64,000 nucleotides of DNA from G963422445 sp963422445 (lineage in GTDB: Bacteria > Pseudomonadota > Alphaproteobacteria > Thalassobaculales > Thalassobaculaceae), in NCBI GenBank assembly GCA_963422445.2, contig OY729512.2:5766001-5830000 (forward strand), in the 5' to 3' direction. This document shows positions 27,526 through 36,797 of the stretch, piece by piece. The notes beneath the pieces were generated by a model. The model saw only the letters and a list, made by a program, of their open reading frames with translations, ran no database searches and had not been told where the DNA came from. Both the position numbers and the translations under genes were made by a program. The first letter of the stretch is position 1; every line of letters begins with the position of its first letter.

Positions 27526-29130
27526 ATGGCCTATGATTACATCATTGTCGGGGCCGGGTCGGCTGGTTGTGTGCTGGCCAACCGGTTGAGTGAGGATCCG
27601 GACACTAGGGTGCTGTTGCTTGAGGCCGGTGGCAAGGACAACAGCCTGTGGATCCATGTTCCGGTCGGCTTTACGAAGACTCTCAACAACCCGAAATACA
27701 ACTGGAATTTCTGGACGGAACCGGATGACAATGTCTCCGGCCGAAAGATCTCGATCCCGCGCGGCCGCGTGCTCGGCGGCTCGAGTTCAATCAACGGCAT
27801 GCTTTATGTCCGCGGCCAGGCGCTCGACTATGACGTATGGGCGCAGCTCGGAAATCGCGGTTGGTCCTTCACCGATGTCCTGCCGTATTTCCGGAAATCG
27901 GAAAATTTCGAACGCGGCACTGACGAATACCGCAGCCGTAACGGTCTGCTCAATGTTGCCGACATGTATGAGCGGCACGAAATCATCGACGCCTTCATCG
28001 ACGCCGGTATCGAGCTCGGCTATCCACGCAATCCCGACTACAACGGCGAAAAACAGGACGGATTCGGTTATTATCAGATCACACAGCGCAACGGCCGTCG
28101 CGAGAGCACGGTCAGGGCATTCTTGGATCCGGCGCGGTCGCGGCCGAACCTGACTGTCGTATCCGGCGCATTTGCGACAAAGATCCTGATCGAAGGCAAG
28201 CGGGCCGTTGGCGTTGCCTATGACATCAACGGTACCGCCAGGGCGGAGCGCGCCAACCGGGAGGTCGTCCTTTCGGCCGGCGCGGTACAGTCGCCGCAAC
28301 TTCTGGAACTATCCGGGATCGGACGACCGGAACTGCTGCAGGCGCATGGAATTGATGTCGTGCACGAGTTGCCGGGCGTTGGTGAGAACTACCGCGACCA
28401 TTTTGCAGCCCGTGTCAATTGGCGGGTCAACAAACCGATTACATTGAACGAACAGACCCGCGGGCTTTCGCTGGTCAAGGAAGTCTTGAAATGGGCAATA
28501 TGGCGCCGCGGTCTCCTGACCTGGACCGCCGGTATTGGCCATGGCTTTATGAAAACCCGCCCGGAGGTCGAGACGCCGGATGTTCAGTTGTTCTTTGCCC
28601 ATGGCAGCTACAAATCTCCGGTTGACCGCGAGCTTGACAAGGAACCGGGCATGACCGTCACCTGTTATCAATGTCGGCCGGAAAGCCAGGGAACGATCCA
28701 TATCGGCAGCCCGGACTCCCATGAGGCCCCGAAGATCCGGCCGAACTTTCTCGATCAGAAACTCGATCAGGATACGCTGGTGTCAGCACTGCAACTGTGC
28801 CGCGCGCTCGGCCAGACCGAGGCCCTTGGCCGTTATGTGTCTTACGAGATGGGACCGGGTCCGGACGTCAAGAGCGACGCTGAGTTTCTGCAGTTTGCCC
28901 GCGACACCGGCACCACGACCTACCATCCCATGGGTACCTGCAAGATGGGCCATGATCCGATGGCAGTGGTCAATGACCGGTTGCAGGTCCATGGCATGAA
29001 ATGTTTGCGCATCGCCGACGCCTCGATCTTCCCGACCATGCCGTCCGGCAACATCAACGCCCCAGTCATCATGACCGCCGAAAAAGCTGCCGACATGATC
29101 CGGGAAGACGCCCGATCCTCGGCCACCTGA
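27526..29130 (+). CDS. GMC-family FAD oxidoreductase (choline/alcohol dehydrogenase-like)
   Basis: The 534-residue protein is counted from ATG 27526 (MAYDYIIVGAGSAGCVLANR), the Rossmann FAD site. A GMC signature 1 block (GRVLGGSSSINGMLYVRGQ) and signature 2 (GAVQSPQLLELSGIG) are present, and the C-terminal catalytic region contains TTYHPMGTCKMG and GNINAPVIMTAEKAADMI. It oxidises an alcohol to an aldehyde. The family includes choline, alkanol and glucose dehydrogenases, and the substrate is unresolved. A class II aldolase starts 37 bp downstream on the same strand, suggesting a two-gene unit. Confidence 0.9.
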   Translation: MAYDYIIVGAGSAGCVLANRLSEDPDTRVLLLEAGGKDNSLWIHVPVGFTKTLNNPKYNWNFWTEPDDNVSGRKISIPRGRVLGGSSSINGMLYVRGQALDYDVWAQLGNRGWSFTDVLPYFRKSENFERGTDEYRSRNGLLNVADMYERHEIIDAFIDAGIELGYPRNPDYNGEKQDGFGYYQITQRNGRRESTVRAFLDPARSRPNLTVVSGAFATKILIEGKRAVGVAYDINGTARAERANREVVLSAGAVQSPQLLELSGIGRPELLQAHGIDVVHELPGVGENYRDHFAARVNWRVNKPITLNEQTRGLSLVKEVLKWAIWRRGLLTWTAGIGHGFMKTRPEVETPDVQLFFAHGSYKSPVDRELDKEPGMTVTCYQCRPESQGTIHIGSPDSHEAPKIRPNFLDQKLDQDTLVSALQLCRALGQTEALGRYVSYEMGPGPDVKSDAEFLQFARDTGTTTYHPMGTCKMGHDPMAVVNDRLQVHGMKCLRIADASIFPTMPSGNINAPVIMTAEKAADMIREDARSSAT

Positions 29131-29167
29131 GTCCGCTGGTAGGGTTTCGTTTCTTGTCGGAGAGTTC

Positions 29168-29944
29168 ATGATGCCGGAAACCGTTGTTCCCATCCGTGAC
29201 ATGACCGCCGCCGAATGGGAAACCCGCGTCGATCTTGCGGCTGCATTTCGGCTGGTCGATCTGTACGGCTGGTCGGACATGCTCGCAACTCATCTGTCGG
29301 CCCGCATTCCGGGCATGGACGAGCACTTCCTGATCAACCCTGTCGGTCTGATGTTCGAGGAAATGACAGCGTCAAGTTTGGTCAAGGCCGACACCGACGG
29401 CAATCTCCTGTCGGGCTCCGGTTTCGGTATCAACCCGGCCGGATTCACCATCCACAGCGCCGTGCATATTGGCCGACCGGACGCCGGCTGCGTCATGCAC
29501 ACCCATACCGCCGCCGGTCTCGGCGTCGCAACCCAACGGGACGGCCTTCTTCCGCTGACCCAGATGGCCCTCGCCGTTATCGCCCAGACTGGTTATCATG
29601 ACTATGAAGGCCCAGCTCTGGATCATGGGGAACGCGAACGGCTCATTACCGATCTCGCCGAGCACAATGTGCTGATTCTGCGCAACCATGGCCTGCTGAC
29701 GGTCGGACGCACCATCGCCGAGGCGTTCGTCTGGATGTATCGCGCCGAACGCGCCTGCCGCTTCCAGCTTTCGTTCCAGCAGGCCGGAGCCATTGCGCAG
29801 GACATCCCGACCGCTGTCATGGAGGTTTCGATCGAACGCTCCCGCAAGGCGATAAGCGCAGCTGGGCACCGTCCCATCGGGCAGACGGAATGGCCGGCGC
29901 TGTTGCGAAAGCTGCGACGGGAAAATCCAGGCTTCAACTGTTGA
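29168..29944 (+). CDS. Class II aldolase/adducin-family protein
   Basis: The 258-residue protein starts at ATG 29168 or 29171, with GGAGAG upstream. It has the zinc-binding pattern of class II aldolases: VMHTHTAAGLGVA supplies two histidines, and a later NVLILRNHGLLTVGR supplies a third. LYGWSDMLATHLSARIPG near the N terminus resembles the phosphate or substrate loop. Relatives are fuculose-phosphate aldolases, and many are uncharacterised in catabolic clusters. Linked to the GMC oxidoreductase gene upstream. Confidence 0.85.
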   Translation: MMPETVVPIRDMTAAEWETRVDLAAAFRLVDLYGWSDMLATHLSARIPGMDEHFLINPVGLMFEEMTASSLVKADTDGNLLSGSGFGINPAGFTIHSAVHIGRPDAGCVMHTHTAAGLGVATQRDGLLPLTQMALAVIAQTGYHDYEGPALDHGERERLITDLAEHNVLILRNHGLLTVGRTIAEAFVWMYRAERACRFQLSFQQAGAIAQDIPTAVMEVSIERSRKAISAAGHRPIGQTEWPALLRKLRRENPGFNC

Positions 29945-29966
29945 GTACGACCGGGAGGCAGATCCC

Positions 29967-31562
29967 TCAGTCAGACCTTTCAGCGCCCTGCAACGCCTGC
30001 GTGATCATCGCGATACTCTCGGGCAGTCCGTAGACCGCAATGAAAGACCCGAAGCGCGGTCCCTGATCCTGGCCCAGGAGAATCTGATAAAGCGCCTTGA
30101 ACCAGTCGCGCAAGTTTTCGAACGGATGCCGCTTGCCAACTTCATAGACCGTTGTCTGGATGTCTTCAGCTGGCGTGCCGGAGGCAAGGTCCGATAACGC
30201 GGCGGCAAGATCCTCTAGCGCCATCCTTTCGACCGGGTCGGGTGTCCGGTAGACCTTGTCCGGACGTATGACGTCCTGATAATACTGCACGGCGTGCTTG
30301 GCGAGATGATCAAGGAACGGATTGGCTTCCGGCGAAGCATCCGGCGCGTAGCGCTGTATATAACCCCAGATTACATCGACATCCTCGGCGTGGCAGACGC
30401 TGGCGAGATTGAGCAGGAGCCCGAAACCAAGCGGCACGTCGTCCTCGGGTACTGCACCGCCATGAAGGTGCCAGGCCGGGTTTTCAACGATCTTGGCCGG
30501 AGCGGCATCGGCGGCGCCAGCGCGGAAGGCGACATAATCGTCAGTCGCTCTCGGAATGACATCGGCCGACATCCGCTTTGCGCGTCTCGGATTCTGGAAC
30601 ATGAACAGCGACAGACTCTCCGGCGGACCGTATTTGAGCCACTGCTCGATCGCGATACCGTTGCCTTCGGATTTCGAGATTTTTCGGCCATGCTCATCGA
30701 GAAACAGTTCATAGCTGAATCCGTCCGGTGGCGCACTGCCAAGAATGCGGCAAATCTTCGATGATGCCTTGACGCTCTCGATCAGATCCTTTCCGGCCAT
30801 CTCATAGTCGACACCGAGCGCATGCCAGCGCATTGCCCAGTCGACTTTCCATTGAAGCTTGCAATGCCCGCCGGTCACCGGGGTTTCGACATTTGCGCCG
30901 GTGTCCGGATCGCGATAGACGATGGTACAGGCATCCGCGTCGCGTGCGATGATCGGCACTTGCAGGACATTGCCGGTGCGCGCGCAGATCGGAAGGAACG
31001 GACTGTAGGTGCGCTGCCGTTCGGCCCGCAAGGTCGGCAGCATGACCGACATAATCGCGTCATAATTGCGCAGCACGAGCATCAGCGCATCGTTGAAACG
31101 CCCACTCGTATAACACTCGGTCGAGCTCAGGAATTCGTATTCGAATCCGAAGGAATCCAGAAAGCTCCGGAGTCTGGCATTGTTGTGATGGCCGAAACTC
31201 TCATGTGTACCAAATGGATCCGGAACACGGGTCAGCGGCTTGTTGAGGAATTCGGCAACCATCCCGCTGTCGGGAATGTTGTCCGGAACCTTGCGCAATC
31301 CATCCATATCGTCGGAGAACGCGATCAGCCTAGTTGGCACATCACTCAACCTGGCAAAGGCGTTGCGCACCATCGTTGTGCGGAACACTTCGCCAAAGGT
31401 GCCGATATGCGGCAGACCGGACGGCCCATAACCGGTTTCAAGAACCACGTGATCCTTTTCGGGACCCCTGACGCCAAGCCGTTTCACGATCTTCCGGGCC
31501 TCCTCGAAGGGCCAGGCACGGGCCTGATCGAAAACGCTTTCGAAAATCTCCGTCGCCATCAT
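29967..31562 (-). CDS. lysK: Lysine--tRNA ligase, class I
   Basis: The 531-residue enzyme charges tRNA-Lys. The class I signatures are YGPSGLPHIGTFGEV (HIGH-like HIGT) and HGRKISKSEGNG (KMSKS-like KISKS). A class I LysRS in place of the class II form is normal in archaea and in many alphaproteobacteria, which helps place the host. MMATEIF gives two adjacent starts (31562, 31559). It is convergent with the aldolase gene and divergent from the DsbA-like isomerase. The gene is intact and is the best housekeeping anchor in the window. Confidence 0.93.
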   Translation of the reverse strand: MMATEIFESVFDQARAWPFEEARKIVKRLGVRGPEKDHVVLETGYGPSGLPHIGTFGEVFRTTMVRNAFARLSDVPTRLIAFSDDMDGLRKVPDNIPDSGMVAEFLNKPLTRVPDPFGTHESFGHHNNARLRSFLDSFGFEYEFLSSTECYTSGRFNDALMLVLRNYDAIMSVMLPTLRAERQRTYSPFLPICARTGNVLQVPIIARDADACTIVYRDPDTGANVETPVTGGHCKLQWKVDWAMRWHALGVDYEMAGKDLIESVKASSKICRILGSAPPDGFSYELFLDEHGRKISKSEGNGIAIEQWLKYGPPESLSLFMFQNPRRAKRMSADVIPRATDDYVAFRAGAADAAPAKIVENPAWHLHGGAVPEDDVPLGFGLLLNLASVCHAEDVDVIWGYIQRYAPDASPEANPFLDHLAKHAVQYYQDVIRPDKVYRTPDPVERMALEDLAAALSDLASGTPAEDIQTTVYEVGKRHPFENLRDWFKALYQILLGQDQGPRFGSFIAVYGLPESIAMITQALQGAERSD

Positions 31563-31776
31563 CGGCTCCTTCTCTGCGGGGCGGGCAGGCTATAGCGTGA
31601 GCTTGAAAAAGGCAACAAATTCGCGGGCGTCGCCCGGCTGAGGAATGGCCGAGTCACCAAGGCATCACAATCCGGACCTAGGCGTCAGCGGGTAGCCGCC
31701 CAGCCGGGCGTTTCAATTGACGACACAATCCTGTATCCTGACAGCAATATCAGCGATTCCCGATCCGGAGTTCCCC

Positions 31777-32391
31777 ATGTCCGCCGATCGCAAAGTTCAT
31801 TTCTATTTCGATTTCCTGTCGCCATTCGGATATTTCGGCAGTTTGCGGGTCGACGCGCTTGCCGCAGCCTACGGTCATGACTGCGAATGGCATCCAATCC
31901 TTCTTGGTATTTCTGTGCTCAAGGTCATGGGACTGCCGCCAGTCGCAGAGACTCCGCTGAAGGGACCCTATATCCAGAATGACATGCAACGTTATGCACG
32001 CCGGCACGGTATTGAAGTCGGCCGCCCAGCCGGCTCGCCGCAAATCAATCCGTTGTTGCCGGCCCGTGCGGTTTGCTGGTTGAAAACCCATCGCCCCAAG
32101 CTTGCCAAAGCGGTCGCGAAATCGCTTTACGACGCCCATTGGCGCCGCGACAAAGACATTTCCGTACCCGGGTTGATGATGGCGGCCGCCGTATCGGCTG
32201 GCGCGGATTTACAGGAGTTGCAGGCCGGGATCGATAGCGGCGAAGCCGCATCATTGCTCCGCGAAGAAGTCGACGCATCAATCGCCCTCGGGGTCTTTGG
32301 ATCCCCGACTTTCCGGGTCGGAAAGGAGTTGTTCTGGGGTGTCGAGAAAATGGAAGTGCTTGATGACTGGCTGCGGATCGGTGGTTGGTAG
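31777..32391 (+). CDS. 2-hydroxychromene-2-carboxylate isomerase family (DsbA-like)
   Basis: The 204-residue protein is counted from ATG 31777, with GGAG 6 bases upstream. It is a thioredoxin-fold kappa-GST-like protein: VHFYFDFLSPFGYFGSLRVD at the N terminus carries the FDFxSP motif with Ser in place of a redox Cys. The C-terminal GVFGSPTFRVGKELFWGVEK is the cis-Pro loop. Relatives isomerise hydroxychromene carboxylate in naphthalene degradation with glutathione. Here the exact substrate is unknown. A tRNA and a GST gene follow on the same strand. Confidence 0.85.
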   Translation: MSADRKVHFYFDFLSPFGYFGSLRVDALAAAYGHDCEWHPILLGISVLKVMGLPPVAETPLKGPYIQNDMQRYARRHGIEVGRPAGSPQINPLLPARAVCWLKTHRPKLAKAVAKSLYDAHWRRDKDISVPGLMMAAAVSAGADLQELQAGIDSGEAASLLREEVDASIALGVFGSPTFRVGKELFWGVEKMEVLDDWLRIGGW

Positions 32392-32509
32392 AGCCAACCC
32401 GGCATGGAGTGGCGGTCTGGTTCCAGCCGGCGACCATGCTGCGGCAGCGCCCTGGTCAAACCGTCACACCGGTTGACGTCACCGCGCACTGCGGCCATAA
32501 GGCTGTGAA

Positions 32510-32586
32510 GGGCCTGTAGTTCAGTTGGTTAGAACGCGCCGCTCATAACGGCGTTGTCGGGGGTTCGAGTCCCTCCGGGCCCACCA
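32510..32586 (+). tRNA. tRNA-Ile (CAU anticodon, lysidine-modified type)
   Basis: The 77-nt gene begins GGGCCTGTAGTTCAG and ends TCCGGGCCCACCA, with CCA encoded. The acceptor stem GGGCCTG/CGGGCCC fits with one wobble or mismatch. The anticodon stem CGCCG/CGGCG closes the loop CTCATAA, giving CAT. The CUCAUAA loop and the overall sequence resemble tRNA-Ile2, whose C34 is converted to lysidine by TilS, rather than tRNA-Met. The T arm GGGGGTTCGAGTCCCTC is standard. Confidence 0.92.
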
Positions 32587-32633
32587 ATTTCCGATGTTCG
32601 TACAATCATGCCGTATACTGGAGCCCGTGCCAC

Positions 32634-33329
32634 ATGATCGATTTCTACTACTGGCCGACACCGAATGGCTGGAAAGTCGCGATTCTGCTTGAGGAGCTGG
32701 CCCTTCCCTACACCGTTCACCCGGTCAATATCGGCAAGGGCGACCAGTTCAGGCCGGAATTTCTCGCGATCAGCCCGAACAACCGGATGCCGGCTATCGT
32801 CGACCATGATGCCGAAAGCAAACCGATGACGGTTTTCGAGTCTGGAGCCATCATGTTTTATCTGGCCAACAAGACCGGTCGTTTCATTCCCGGCGACCCG
32901 CATGGTCAGAAAGAAGCACTGGAATGGCTCTTCTGGCAGACCGGGAACCAGGGGCCAATGGCCGGGCAACTCAGTCATTTCGTGAATTATGCCGAAGGCG
33001 AGCACCCCTATTCGCATGCGCGTTACGCGAATGAATACGATCGTTGCCTCGGCGTTCTCGAACGCCGGCTGTCCGATCGCGAATACATTCTTGGCGATGA
33101 CTATTCGATCGTCGACATGATTGCCTGGCCCTGGGTGTTGATCGCGCGGCCGCTCGGGATTTCGCTCGAAAAATTCCCGGAGGTCAGCCGTTGGCGCAAA
33201 TCGATCAAGGATCGCCCGACCGTGCAAAAGGCTGTTGATCTTGGCAAGGACTATCGTCGCAGCGGCCCGCCGAGTGACGATGAGCGCCGGATCCTGTTCA
33301 ACCAGACCGCTGCGACCACTGGTGACTGA
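32634..33329 (+). CDS. Glutathione S-transferase (YfcG/nu-like)
   Basis: The 231-residue protein has an N-terminal thioredoxin-like domain (YYWPTPNGWKVAILLEELAL), the conserved NNRMPAIVD cis-Pro loop and VFESGAIMFYLANKTG, which binds the glutathione gamma-glutamyl group. The helical C-terminal domain contains ILGDDYSIVDMIAWPWV, the typical N-capping box. The pattern T/S-P-N-x-x-K places it near disulfide-bond oxidoreductase GSTs of the YfcG/Ure2 type. It starts 47 bp after the tRNA. Confidence 0.88.
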   Translation: MIDFYYWPTPNGWKVAILLEELALPYTVHPVNIGKGDQFRPEFLAISPNNRMPAIVDHDAESKPMTVFESGAIMFYLANKTGRFIPGDPHGQKEALEWLFWQTGNQGPMAGQLSHFVNYAEGEHPYSHARYANEYDRCLGVLERRLSDREYILGDDYSIVDMIAWPWVLIARPLGISLEKFPEVSRWRKSIKDRPTVQKAVDLGKDYRRSGPPSDDERRILFNQTAATTGD

Positions 33330-33342
33330 CACAGCCGGTGAG

Positions 33343-34122
33343 TCATCCCGCAAGATAGTCCCGCGCCGCGTTCATGAGGGTCACGATGCCGGTCGCGGCA
33401 AGTAACAGTAATCCGGCGTTACGAAAATGCCGGTGTCCGCGGGTCTGGAAAAATCGCGCGCCGAACCAGGTTGCGCCCGAATATAACGGAATCAGTATCA
33501 GGCTAATGACAAGAACTTGCGTCGTAAATAGTCCATAATACCAGAGTGGCACCAGTGAACAGAGGGATAACGCCGCAACCGCACCGATGACATTGGCGCG
33601 TTGCTGTTGCGCCTTACCGGACCGGGCCAGCGCCATGGCCACTGCCGGCGGTCCGCCAATACCGGCAGAGCCCTGGATCAATCCGGCGACTGCACCGATC
33701 CCCAGCAGCGTACCGGACCCGCTGCGTTGTGACGGCTGCCAGCCGCGGTACAGCATGATCGTCATCGCGATAACAGCCAATGCAATCACGATCTTCATGA
33801 CGTCACCGTCGACGATCACCAGCGCCCAGGTCCCGAACGGTGCTGCGATGCAGGACGCAATACCGAAAGGTAGAACGAAACCCCGCTCGGATTCGCGAAC
33901 CGCTGTCGGCATGAGTTGAATCATGGCGGGCAATCCACTCAGAGCTGCGGTCGGCACCGCAACAGTCGGCCCCAGAACCTGACTGAACACCAGGACGATG
34001 ATCATGGAGGCGCCAAAACCGACGAATCCTCGCATGAAGCCGGCGACCAGCATGGTTCCAACCACCAGTACGATTGCAGGGCCGGAGACAGGACCGATCA
34101 GGGCCGCAAGGACTTCAGGCAT
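33343..34122 (-). CDS. TauE/SafE-family membrane exporter
   Basis: The 259-residue integral membrane protein has about seven to eight hydrophobic segments. The family duplication is visible: GFMRGFVGFGASMIIV in the first half and GLIQGSAGIGGPPAVAMA in the second. Members export sulfite, sulfoacetate or other organosulfonates, and many are uncharacterised. It is convergent with the GST gene (13 bp apart). Nothing nearby points to sulfonate catabolism, so the substrate is open. Confidence 0.88.
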   Translation of the reverse strand: MPEVLAALIGPVSGPAIVLVVGTMLVAGFMRGFVGFGASMIIVLVFSQVLGPTVAVPTAALSGLPAMIQLMPTAVRESERGFVLPFGIASCIAAPFGTWALVIVDGDVMKIVIALAVIAMTIMLYRGWQPSQRSGSGTLLGIGAVAGLIQGSAGIGGPPAVAMALARSGKAQQQRANVIGAVAALSLCSLVPLWYYGLFTTQVLVISLILIPLYSGATWFGARFFQTRGHRHFRNAGLLLLAATGIVTLMNAARDYLAG

Positions 34123-34752
34123 TGGGTCTCGGTTTTCTGCGAATTCGTGAGTCTGGCGACAACGGCCATTGTCGCAGGTATCGTCGCCGTCAGATAGACA
34201 GATCAGAAGTCGGACTCCGTCATCATTCCGTTTCCGACGAAATTGGAGGCCAGACTAAGGGATTTACGGCGCTGGTTCGTCGCGTTGCACGACCCCGGGC
34301 ACGGTGAACCGCAACCGTCGACGCCCTCGGCGATCATGCGCACAGCGTGGGTCCAAGGCTTTCAATCCTGGAAACCGGACAGCCAGCCACATATCGGCGT
34401 TGCAGAAGTCGCGCCGCCTGCATCGCGGTCAAGTTGCAGGGGTCGAGCGTCGGAACACCATAATCGCCCGCAGCCTCGATATTCGCAGGACGTCATCTTT
34501 CCACACGGATGTATCGTAAGCGGATCATCTGGAGTTCCGATGGCCAGGGTACCGCTCTTGTTGACAATCTCCCGGTCGGTCCGGAGCCTGGCCCGCGGCG
34601 TCGCGGCTATCACCGACATTAAGGAACCTCTGAAAAACTCCATCACCCCCCCTGTTTGAAGCATTTCGGACTCAAGAAATCGATGAGTTATCGTCGATTC
34701 CAGAGCCCGATAAGGGTTTTCAGAAACACCTGAGGAATAATTCAGACCTTCC
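34123..34752. other. Intergenic, no supported gene
   Basis: About 630 bases between the exporter gene and ISx-C. The longest minus-strand frame (34362-34664) contains IVNKSGTLAIGTPDDPLTIH but I cannot assign it; it may be a decayed gene. Confidence 0.4.
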
Positions 34753-36244
34753 GAACCTCTTGCAAAATTCCTGTCCCCAGGGTCCGGTGAGCCCGGGTCG
34801 GTCGGTTGCTTCCGGTCACCTCTGCACCTGGAGGTCGGAATCCATGGATTCGCGGTGTCTCATCAGAGACGATGAGAACAAACAGGGACCTTTGCGGACA
34901 TCGGGACACGCCTCTCCGGGTCCCTCTCTTCGAGAGGGCCGCGAAGGGTCGGCATGCGTTGTCGGAGCGCGCTATAGGACGGCGAGACGTATCAACGGGT
35001 CAGCCGCCAGGGCCAGGATGCCGAACATGAGATGGCAGGCGACCTTGGATGTCCACGGACGCGGACATGGCGCCCGCCACACTCATCCTTGAGGCGGGCG
35101 TTGGTCCTCTCGACACCGGACCGGATCCGGAACCGCACGGTCTCGGGATCGACATGGCCTATTGCACGCCGGGCCCGGGCCTCCCGGTCTCGCTCCTCCT
35201 TGAGATCCTTGTCCCGGCGCGGATTGACATCGATGATCGGCACATGGCCAAGCCGTTCGCTCATCTGGTAGATCTCCCTGGCATCATAGGCCGCGTCCAT
35301 GAGATCGTAGAGATTGGTCACACGCCCGGCGGTCATCATCGCCAGCGGGATCGCGACCTGGCTGTCATGGACGGATGCCGCGGTGAGAACGGTCCTCAGC
35401 GGCACCCCGCAGTCTGCTGTGTCGATAGGCAGCTTGTCACCGCGCCAAGCCTCCAGGACTCCCTAGCATTCTTCTTTGCCCCGTGATCGCAGACCTTCGG
35501 CAGCTCGTCAAGCATCTCATCGAGATCCATCCCGTTCGCTTGCCGTTCGAGACGCCCAGGCTCCTTCGTCCTCTCCGCGCCCTTGCGGGGCCGGCCGCGC
35601 TTGCGGTTCGGCGTCGGGGCCTTCAGCGTCGGGGCCGGCGTCTCCCGGGCCTCGATGGCCGTCGAGTCCCTCGACACGTGGCCGATGAGCGCATCGCCCA
35701 GTGTCTCTGCAACCAGAGCCGCGTGCATCCTCTCCGGAAGACGGGACTGCGAAAATTCGGCAAACGCCCGCGAAAACGTCGCTTCACGCGGGATCTCCGC
35801 GACACGCGACCAGCCGCACAGCCGGCGCAACGTCGGGTCCACCTTGAGCCTGTCGATCAGGTGGCGGGTCGTCGGCAGATCCCACACCGCCTTGGCGATG
35901 ACGCCACGGGCCAGCGCCTGGCGATCCTCCCGGGGCCGACCCGGACCGGTCCACACCTCATCGACGAAGCCCTCCACCTTGACGAGATCGAGAGCTGTCA
36001 CGAAGCGCTTGTGCGTCTCGAGGAGAGGACCGACCGCCTCGGCCAACGCAGGGAAAAGGTCCCCTTGAAATCGGTGCCAGAGATCGGATAGGGTCGAGCC
36101 AAGGGTCATCGGGGTCACCTCCTCGGTATCTTGTTATTGTGGAAACACAACATACTACGGGGTGGCCCCGAGACCCAGGCCCGACAACAAAATCAGCCTC
36201 GACAAGGCAAAAAACCGGTCGGGCCGGCAATTTTGCAAGAAGCT
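34753..36244 (-). mobile_element. ISx-C, frameshifted copy
   Basis: Same ends as ISx-A and B (GAACCTCTTGCAAAATTCC left; TTTTGCAAGAAGCTC right). The final base is shared with the 8-bp duplication of the adjacent MITE, so the MITE inserted right at the IS end. No clear target duplication of ISx-C itself remains. Confidence 0.8.
34978..36109 (-). pseudogene. ISx-C transposase, two lesions
   Basis: It aligns with the intact ISx-A transposase from ATG 36109, preceded by AGGAGG. It carries the same one-base loss as ISx-B (GAKKNARESWRLG, near 35465) and an additional one-base loss near 35048, which turns RGHSKVACHLM into RGHPRSPAISC and destroys the C terminus. The catalytic residues are still encoded across frames. 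Confidence 0.83.
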
Positions 36245-36252
36245 CCTTACTA

Positions 36253-36363
36253 ACCGCTTATGCACGTGGCTCCGGTGACACACGATGTTGCCCCCGATGT
36301 CGACTATTCCCGGCACGCCAAACGCTACATGTGCGTTTCACCGGAGCCACGTGCATAAGCGGT
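36253..36363. mobile_element. 111-bp MITE with 8-bp target duplication
   Basis: Inverted termini ACCGCTTATGCACGTGGCTC. CCTTACTA occurs at 36245-36252 and 36364-36371. It is inserted at the right end of ISx-C. Confidence 0.95.
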
Positions 36364-36797
36364 CCTTACTATTCGTCCCGAAGGATCCGGTGACCGAGAA
36401 ACCCGAAATCCCGTCGCCCACCTCAGTCCCTTTGATTCTCGAGCATTCCCGTTACACCGCAGACGAAGCGTGGCTCCCGGCCCGGAACCGATGTGACCGC
36501 GCCGACTGCAGCGATGTGACCGCAGACGCAGTCCCGGATCCATGCGACCTTCGCCAACGGACAGAGTCTGGATCAGCCGGAAGATGATGACGTTCAGTCC
36601 GGAGCGACAGCTGGTGGCCTGGACAGATCCCGATACAATCAGACTTGTCTTCGGTCAGGCTTCCGCACCGAGCCTGGCCAAGGTCTGTACAAAAGAATCG
36701 TCCGCAAACACACCGGCCCCCGCAATCCGGCACCGATATTGCGAAAAGGGTCTCCTGTGGCACCGTCCCGGTTCGCCTGTGGCGACCGACAGGAGGA
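36364..36797. other. Intergenic, no gene seen
   Basis: About 430 bases without recognisable coding content between the MITE and the 3' end of the CoA-transferase gene. Confidence 0.4.

Noticed and set aside
34362..34664. 100-codon minus-strand frame
   Set aside because: Contains a short protein-like segment but no family recognition, start signal or conservation evidence; left as intergenic.
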